Assembly: GCA_944989445.1 (NCBI GenBank)
Contig: CALYLW010001385.1
Coordinates: 1-64,000 of the forward strand
Reading direction: 5' to 3'
Origin: Ampullaceana balthica
Lineage: Eukaryota; Mollusca; Gastropoda; Lymnaeidae
Length of the DNA stretch: 64,000 bases
Translations under genes and position numbers: made by a program
In this document: piece after piece, positions 58,082 to 64,000 of the stretch
How positions within the stretch are numbered: position 1 is the first letter of the stretch
Layout of the letters: every line of letters starts with the position of its first letter
The notes under the pieces: generated by a model
The model's input: only the letters and a program-made list of their open reading frames with translations
The model's database searches: none
Told to the model about the DNA's origin: nothing

Positions 58082-61000
58082 GTAAGTTGATTTTGTTTGG
58101 TCGCTTTCATAACGCCATGCTTGTTAAATTATTTTTTTTTAAATTAAAAGAGAATGCAAGAAAACAATTTATTTATGTGTATCTTATTAATGAATTCCGT
58201 TTATTTTATGGAGATTTGAAAAGGAACAAAATAATAGCAATTTTTAAAAAAATCCTCTAATTTTGAAAAATGCTACAAGTCAATCACCTCCCTCCGCACA
58301 AAGACTTACAACTATAAGAAGTTCAGATTTACTTGAAAATGCTGAATGGCGATTTAATTTTATTTAGAAAAGTTGCCAAATAGATTTTTTTTCTTCTATT
58401 TTGTAAAAGAAACAAATCTTTAGCTTTTGGTTGTTGTTAAAAATGATACCCTTACTTTTTTATTATTTGTTTCCTTTCCTAAATTTTTTAAAAAAATATA
58501 CCTAAATACCAAAGCTAGTTCTCTCTAACCTTTCATCGTCGATAGTCTAACATAATTTCGCTATAACCACCACAGACCAAGATAAAGATCTCTCAGCCGA
58601 AGACAACATCGACACGCTTCTACAGACGGAGCAGCTCATCAAAGTGGATGGTGGCGCGGCTCCACCGGCCAAACGCCTGAAAGACAATCCACAGGGGGGT
58701 TCAGCCCTCAAACAGTCCGATCGGAGTCGGAACGAGGCTCCGTCAAAACTTTCACAAGAGCCGGCCAAGCCCAAAGACTCGGCTGCTCGAGAGCCCGTGA
58801 TCTTGAAGAGCAACTGCTCGCACAGGGGCGAGGGCGCGAAGCACGCTCTCAAACTCAAGTGGGACGACCTCTCGATGATGTCCGAGTCGGAAGACGACTA
58901 TTTGCCGGACATGGATTACACGTTCTTGCCGCTCAATGAAGAGTACTCTGAGCCGTTGAGCAGAAGCAGACGACAGGCGCCGCAGCTGGTTGTTGGCAGT
59001 GGGGCTATATTGGGTAGGCTAGTTTTACTCTTTCATCATCTATATCAACCCCCCCCCCTTTCCCCTAATCCATTCCACGTTCTCCCTCCCTCTATTTCGC
59101 TCTCGTTCTCTCGTCACAATCTCAAATTTTGTACCTTTTCGAAGCGTAGTTTCAGGAGTTTGTGTCCCTCGTTATTATGGTACAGTATTAGAGATATTGA
59201 ATATAGCAACGTTGGATGCCTCAATGAATCCACATATGAATCCATATATATATATATATTTTAAAATCAATAGCTTTAAAAGAAAAACGGTTAATTTTTG
59301 GATCATTTTGTTTTATTAAACTCTACGGCGTTAACATACATTACTACTTGGAACGGGTGTCCAAAGTCCGATCCGCTTGCCTAATGCGGCCCGGAGTTGA
59401 AATTTAATTTAGAGTGGTTCGCGGCCTAAACTTAAATAATTAATTGACTCGCTGATTTTTTTGAGGCTTTTTGTTAATATAAAATACGATGACATCAAAT
59501 AATGACAAACATTGACGCACTCTAATTGTTTACCAACGTGAATATTGATTTTTAAAAGCCAGAAATGTTATATGCTGCAATGTGTATGAATTTCGATGAC
59601 GCCCGATGGCAAAATCGTTGACGTAATAATTTAATTTTGTCTTTGCCAAATCGGAAAAGAAATAAATGTGTATTTAAAATTTTAGGACAATTTTTTCATC
59701 ACATTTTTCGTTTCCACAAATTACTTTGCTTTAGTCATTTTGCAATACTCTTTATCTATTGTTAAAATACCCATGGTGAATAATGCGTACCATGTCTTGC
59801 GATCTATTTATTGCGTGACATCTGAGGGGCGCTTCTAGCTCTGGTTAGACCCATCAAACACCTTTGAGATATGGGCACCTAAGTGCAGTTAATTGTTCCA
59901 TTAAGATTCAACATTTCGAACTGCCTCTACAAGAAAGTTTATGTCGGATCCTAGAGTCCGAACTGTCTCCGATGAGCGCAATGGAAAGCTGCAACTTATG
60001 TAATTTGTAGATTAAAATACTATAACATTAGTATAAGTCCTATAACGGTTTTATGTCTAAAAATACATAAATAAATCGCACCTGAGTTTGCTAATTGTAA
60101 CTTATCAAATAGATTCAAATATCCTTGACTAAACACAAACCATAGTTAAGCGTAGGACGCAATAATCTTCTGTATAGAGGAGTGTCTGTAAACAGATAAG
60201 ATAAGATAAGATATGTTACAAAACGTATTGGCCCGCTACAAAATGCAACAAAAAATTATCAATAGATAAATAAGTAAAACCTATTTTTTCCTCTATGATG
60301 TATGTCGTGTCGTTGTAATTTTCCATTACAGTTGCTTCGCTGGGTGTCTGTATTTCTTATATATTATAATGAGGCACTTAGTGGAAATGTTCCAAGTTTT
60401 CTCTGTTTCAAAATGGCGAAAGCTTAGCTCCACACAAATGAAATGTTTGGAAATAGCTAGCTAAGGCGTTTTTAAATTACATGAAACTGTGTATTGCAAC
60501 TAATAATAATTTGTCATACACAAAGCCGTTCGTGAGACGCTCCTTAAAAATACCTTACACAATGAGTGTAGAATGCAAAGAACGTTATTCAATGAGTGTA
60601 GAGTGCAAAGAACGTTATTCAATGAGTGTAGAATGCAAAGAACGTTATTCAATGAGTGTAGAGTGCAAAGAACGTTATTCAATGAGTGTAGAATGCAAAG
60701 AACGTTATTCAATGAGTGTAGAGTGCAAAGAACGTTATTCAATGAGTGTAGAATGCAAAGAACGTTATTCAATGAGTGTAGAGTGCAAAGAACGTTATTC
60801 AATGAGTGTAGAATGCAAAGAACGTTATTCAATGAGTGTAGAATGCAAAGAACGTTATTCAATGAGTGTAGAGTGCAAAGAACGTTATTCAATGAGTGTA
60901 GAGTGCAAAGCAGACTACAAATTAGTGCTACGGCTTACACGTTTACGGTTTTCTCTCAACCGTGTACTCCCAATCCTCACAAAAATGTAATCTTAATCCC

Positions 61001-64000
61001 ACACTCTCTACAAGATAAGCTTGAGGCATGGCTCGAGATAATGTTAGACCTAGGCGAAAGATGATCTAAGATTTCAAGACGGGCCCCATGAGGGAGAATT
61101 TCTTAGAATATTGATTTGTCATGACAGACTATGAAATAGGTTTAGTAACTAACTTAATATTTGAACTTAGTCATGAAATATCCACTAATCGTTCTGACGC
61201 ATCACAAAGCTTGTTTAGGCAGAGGCGTCAGTTGAGTGCTGCGGGGAGAATTGGGGGGTGTGCAGATTACACCGGGTGACATCATCAGTAGGGGTGACAT
61301 CAAAATGTGAAATTCTGTATATGTTCCCGTAATTTGGAGAAGATCTATGGGGTAAGGCGTGAGGGGCTGACACCATGGGCTACCGCACAGGGTGACATCA
61401 ACCCTAGTGACGACTCTGTTAAGGAGTCGCCAACGTTTTTTTAAAAATTTCCCTACTTTTTTAAACAAACGTTTTTTAATGAAATTAAAATGGCCTGTCA
61501 AAAACTTTACGTCAATCATTTTTTTCTAGGTTGGATTGTGTTAGTCTGGCCTGGAGGTTTAGTCTACACAATTTACATCCGGAGAAATTCGTCATTTCGA
61601 CTATTTAAATTATTTTTTTCAAATTTTTTAAAAGTTAAAACATGTATTAGGTAATAAATACAGACATGTTTTCTGTTATATTATGAGTAATTTTCGTGAT
61701 AAGGGGCCATTCTATAAATGACGTCACGAACCTAAAGAAAATACAAAAAGGGGGGGGGTGGAGGGAGTCACACATTTGGGACAATGTGTGACGAGGGGGA
61801 GGGGGTGTTAACGTCACATCAAAAATGCTTAACTTTGAATGAAAGTTCCACTTGAATATTTGTTTGCTTACAATTTATTTAGTGACGTTTTACATGGGTC
61901 CACGCGTGTTACGATATTAGTATTACTGTACAGCCTTACATTAAATACATACTTATTTGACAAACAACTTATTTGAAACAAGCTCATTTGCAAATAGGAA
62001 ATGTGAATTTTATTGTGGGGGGGGGAGGCGGCAAGGCTTTGTGACATCATATTGGAGGGGGCGGGGGCTAACTTTTTGTGATGAAGTCTGATGAGTGGGA
62101 GAGGGGGTGAAAACTCGGCCGAAATCCCGTGACGTCATTTATGGACGGCCCCTAATATATACTAAATAATGGTGGTCGAGTGGCAGCGCGCTCGACTGGC
62201 GTACCGATGGTCACGGGTTCGAATCCATGTGTAGGCAAGGATTAGTTACCGGGGCCTAGGACGTCGCTGAATCACCCACAACTCCGAATGGGTACCTAAC
62301 AACCCAGCTCCGAATGGGTACCTAACAACCCAGCTCCGAATGGGTACCTAACAACCCAGCTCCGAATGGGTACCTAACACTAGTTAGGTGGCTGGGTAAT
62401 GCGTGGAACCCACAAAGTCGTGGCCTGTGAACGCTGCATCACTGGCCAATAGATCATCTGTCATGGTCTGTGGACGCAATTATCTTCTGCATAGAAGGAG
62501 CGTCTGTATACATAAGATAAGTAGATAAAGCCGAGCATAAAATAAATAGGCAGTCTGACATGTATACATCGCAGTGTCTAGTGCATGCGTCTCAAACTCG
62601 AATGAAGGCATGTGATATTTTATCACTTAAAATTGAAATAAAACCGACAAACCTTAACAAGTGCGTATTTACACTGCCTGCGCACGCGCATTGACGTAGC
62701 TGCCCTAATGCAAAACACGACACAAACTTTCGGTGGCGGACATGAAGTGACTCTCAGAATGTCTTGGCAGGCCACACAAAAACAAAACTCGGTGGCGGGT
62801 CGCATGTGGCTAGCAGGACGTAGTTTGCTCACCCATGATTTAGAATCTAGACGTACACTCCACCTTTTCATTAAAAATTTTTTGTTAAAAATCTTTTCCC
62901 AACAGTTAGTGGAAACATCACTTTTAGTAACGGCACGCTGACAACAAGCCAAGCGATTGATGGTTCAATTGAAAATAAAATTTTGAAAGAAAAAATAGCT
63001 AAAGCTGTAAGTGAAGTTTTTTTTTCTTTTTACTGCATTGCTAATACTTCATATTTTATACCTAGACTATATATAACCTTCCAAACAACAGCAATTTCAT
63101 TCAATTCTTGAATGCTACTTTTTTCTAAGGGCTAAATCTATGGGGATGTTTTTGTAGTTGTAGGATCGGGCTTCAATTCCACAAAACTTTCTGTTTCTAT
63201 AGTATGTCTCAAGATTGGACTTTGCTCTTCAATCCTGATTTTGGTATTAGGGGAGCCACGTTGAATAATAACGGTGAATTAAAATAAAAGTGAAAATATT
63301 TTTAGAAGAATAATACTGACTTGCTTACGAAGTGTCAAAGTTCTAAAAAATTAAATTAGGTCTACATCTCTACAATGTCTATGAAATTTTTGTTGTAAAC
63401 TGGACAGACTTTAATATTGTTGTGATGATCAGTGATTGCCTCCTTGAGGATTCATCACGCTCAAACTAAGCTTGCCCCCTCCCCCCTTTTTTCCAACCAC
63501 AATGATTAAACTGAACATAAATTTAATTTCTTCTTTTTTTTGTTCTTCTTTTCTGACAGCTCATGGCTTTTTTGAAAAGGATGACAGGGAGAGACTTACA
63601 GGTCTCTGTAAAAGCAGTGAGGTAGTAAACGAGGCTGTTTAGGTCCATTTTTTTTCAATCTTTAAGTTTCATTTTTGTTTGTTTGTTTGTTTGTTTATTT
63701 TTTTGGGTGTGGATGGTAAACATATTGTTTTTGTTGTTAAATATTTTATTCAAAATTTAAATCACACTTTTATTAAATTCACAGAAATTCTATATTTAAT
63801 TTTGTTTTAAAATATTCATGCGATAAAATCAGAAAATGTTAAGCTCTTTTGACATATTATTCATAGACTTTATATATTTTTTAAAAAATTATTCTGTAGG
63901 CGAGGTAGTATAATTGTCGACTTTGAGCTGATTGCTCCAGATGATTCTAGCATAACTCTCGACCTTGCAAATGCTTTTAACACCCTTGTCAATGAAGGTG
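57979..64000 (+). CDS. secreted/membrane precursor with SEA-like domain (5 exons seen, runs off the window)
   Basis: The only convincing host gene. Exons: 57979-58081, 58576-59013, 62906-63006, 63560-63621 and 63900 to beyond 64000. Every junction has GT donor and AG acceptor, and the phases (1, 1, 0, 2) keep one frame open. The product begins with a hydrophobic signal peptide, then a charged linker of about 145 residues with a furin-type RSRR, then a region with NIT and NGT sequons leading to a SEA-like fold ending in RRGSIIVDFELI. GSIIV resembles the G-SVVV site where SEA domains self-cleave during maturation at the cell surface. The downstream part is missing, so whether it is a mucin-like, adhesion or enzyme-linked protein cannot be told. 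The start could be Met1 (57979) or Met9 (58003); both precede the signal peptide. Confidence 0.83.
58576..59013 (+). CDS. exon 2: charged linker with furin-type site
   Basis: Acceptor CACCACAG. About 146 residues: acidic start (DKDLSAEDNIDTLL), Lys/Pro/Ser-rich middle, acidic SESEDDYLPDMDY, then EPLSRSRRQAPQ with the RXRR proprotein-convertase motif. It has richer GC and fewer repeats than the flanking DNA, as expected of coding sequence. Donor G|GTAGGC; ends in phase 1. The frame continues open past the donor to 59264, but the later residues look intronic (Pro/Phe/Ser runs). Confidence 0.85.
60126..60213 (+). mobile_element. LINE 3'-tail copy (extreme 5' truncation)
   Basis: Matches the end of the LINE at 37540-37640: GACTAAACACAAACCATAG, then GGACGCAATAATCTTCTG, AGTGTCTGTAAACAG and (GATAA)3. 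Lies in intron 2 of the host gene. Confidence 0.92.
60561..60910. repeat. 30-bp minisatellite, 11.7 copies, in intron 2
   Basis: Units AATGAGTGTAGARTGC followed by AAAGAACGTTATTC. R alternates A,G,A,G,A,G,A,G,A then A,G,G, so most of the array is a 60-bp dimer repeat. The 10-residue repeat frames on both strands are artefacts (30 is a multiple of 3), and the locus is intronic. Confidence 0.97.
61220..61418 (+). mobile_element. hAT-type MITE, CAGAGGCGTC family, copy 3
   Basis: Ends CAGAGGCGTCAGTTGAG and CCCTAGTGACGACTCTG, interior TGTTCCCGTAAT and GGTGACATCA as in the copy at 32583. Flanks TGTTTAGG and (T)GTTAAGG are similar but do not abut exactly. In intron 2. Confidence 0.82.
61703..62152. 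mobile_element. GGGGCCGTCCATAAATGACGTCA MITE, copy 2 (Harbinger-like)
   Basis: Left GGGGCCATTCTATAAATGAC, right (reversed) GGGGCCGTCCATAAATGACG. TAA flanks both sides (61700-61702, 62153-62155). The 3-bp TWA duplication agrees with the copy at 18536, and the interior words GTGTGACGAGGGGG and GGCTTTGTGACATCAT match. In intron 2. Confidence 0.9.
62168..62528 (+). mobile_element. tRNA-derived SINE with LINE-type 3' end
   Basis: Head with A box TGGTCGAGTGG (62173-62183) and perfect B box GGTTCGAATCC (62216-62226). The body contains four 26-bp units with CTCCGAATGGGTACC and TAACAACCCAG (62282-62380). The tail GGACGCAATTATCTTCTG, AGAAGGAGCGTCTGTA and ATAAGATAAGTAGATAAA matches the 3' end of the LINE at 35998, including the stem-loop. 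It starts just beyond the Harbinger-like MITE, in intron 2. Confidence 0.93.
62906..63006 (+). CDS. exon 3: start of the SEA-like region
   Basis: Acceptor TTTTCCCAACAG. Reads VSGNITFSNGTLTTSQAI then DGSIENKILKEKIAKA, with two N-glycosylation sequons (NIT, NGT). Donor GCT|GTAAGT, consensus. Phase 1 in, 0 out. Confidence 0.85.
63560..63621 (+). CDS. exon 4: middle of the SEA-like region
   Basis: Acceptor with pyrimidine tract TTCTTCTTTTCTGACAG. Reads LMAFLKRMTGRDLQVSVKAV; donor AG|GTAGTA. Phase 0 in, 2 out. Only 62 bp, but it fits in frame and in domain order between exons 3 and 5. Confidence 0.82.
63900..64000 (+). CDS. exon 5 (partial): GSIIV strand of the SEA-like domain
   Basis: Acceptor ATTCTGTAG. 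Reads RGSIIVDFELIAPDDSS then ITLDLANAFNTLVNEG up to the window edge. The GS(I/V)(I/V)V stretch followed by a hydrophobic strand and a helix is the best conserved part of SEA domains. Confidence 0.85.

Noticed and set aside
60481..61064. SVECKERYSM-repeat proteins
   Set aside because: 30-bp array within an intron of the SEA-like gene.

Overview
This is a piece of animal nuclear genome, probably from a mollusc, perhaps a gastropod. That placing is an inference from the kind of repeats and the style of the one gene; nothing here diagnoses a species. There are no bacterial-style operons, no rRNA and no functional tRNA gene. Most of the 64 kb is AT-rich non-coding DNA filled with tandem minisatellites and decayed, nested transposable elements. 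Most long open frames are artefacts of tandem arrays whose period is a multiple of 3, or of low-complexity tracts.

Layout. 1-13 kb: a 36-bp minisatellite, several hAT-type MITEs (one with a 7/8-matching 8-bp target duplication around a perfect 14-bp TIR), and a 983-bp element with 9-bp duplications inserted in a 60-bp repeat. 13.3-16.6 kb: two adjacent minisatellites, one of about 32 nearly identical 25-bp units and one of about 90 diverging 26-bp units. 18-31 kb: two related hAT copies with a DUF4371/ZMYM1-like transposase, each broken by younger elements; a 39-bp minisatellite, a tRNA-derived SINE on the minus strand, and a 28-bp minisatellite with higher-order structure inside the second hAT. 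32-42 kb: a hAT copy that was itself entered by a 5'-truncated Jockey/CR1-like LINE with an open reverse transcriptase frame; an inverted pair of an unnamed dispersed repeat; a 25-bp array. 44-49 kb: a long GA tract, then two Helitrons joined head to tail at a base-exact junction, the first carrying a broken Pif1-type helicase gene but no visible Rep domain; then a Penelope-like fragment with a hammerhead-like core. 51-55 kb: a mariner-like MITE and a third hAT with a decayed transposase.

The one convincing host gene starts at 57,979 on the plus strand and runs off the right edge. Five exons with consistent GT/AG sites and phases encode a secreted precursor: signal peptide, charged linker, furin-type RSRR site, then a SEA-like domain with a GSIIV motif resembling the SEA self-cleavage site. 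Its 3.9-kb second intron holds a LINE tail, a 30-bp minisatellite, two MITEs and a tRNA-derived SINE.

How the parts relate. The SINE in that intron ends in the same stem-loop and GATAA-type tail as the LINE at 36-37.6 kb, which points to a SINE-LINE partnership. Nesting gives a relative order of insertion at several places. I saw no clearly new defence or metabolic system. The most unusual items are the Helitron-Helitron junction, the shared LINE/SINE tail hairpin, an unnamed five-copy repeat family, and minisatellites whose variable base lies in the loop of a per-unit hairpin.
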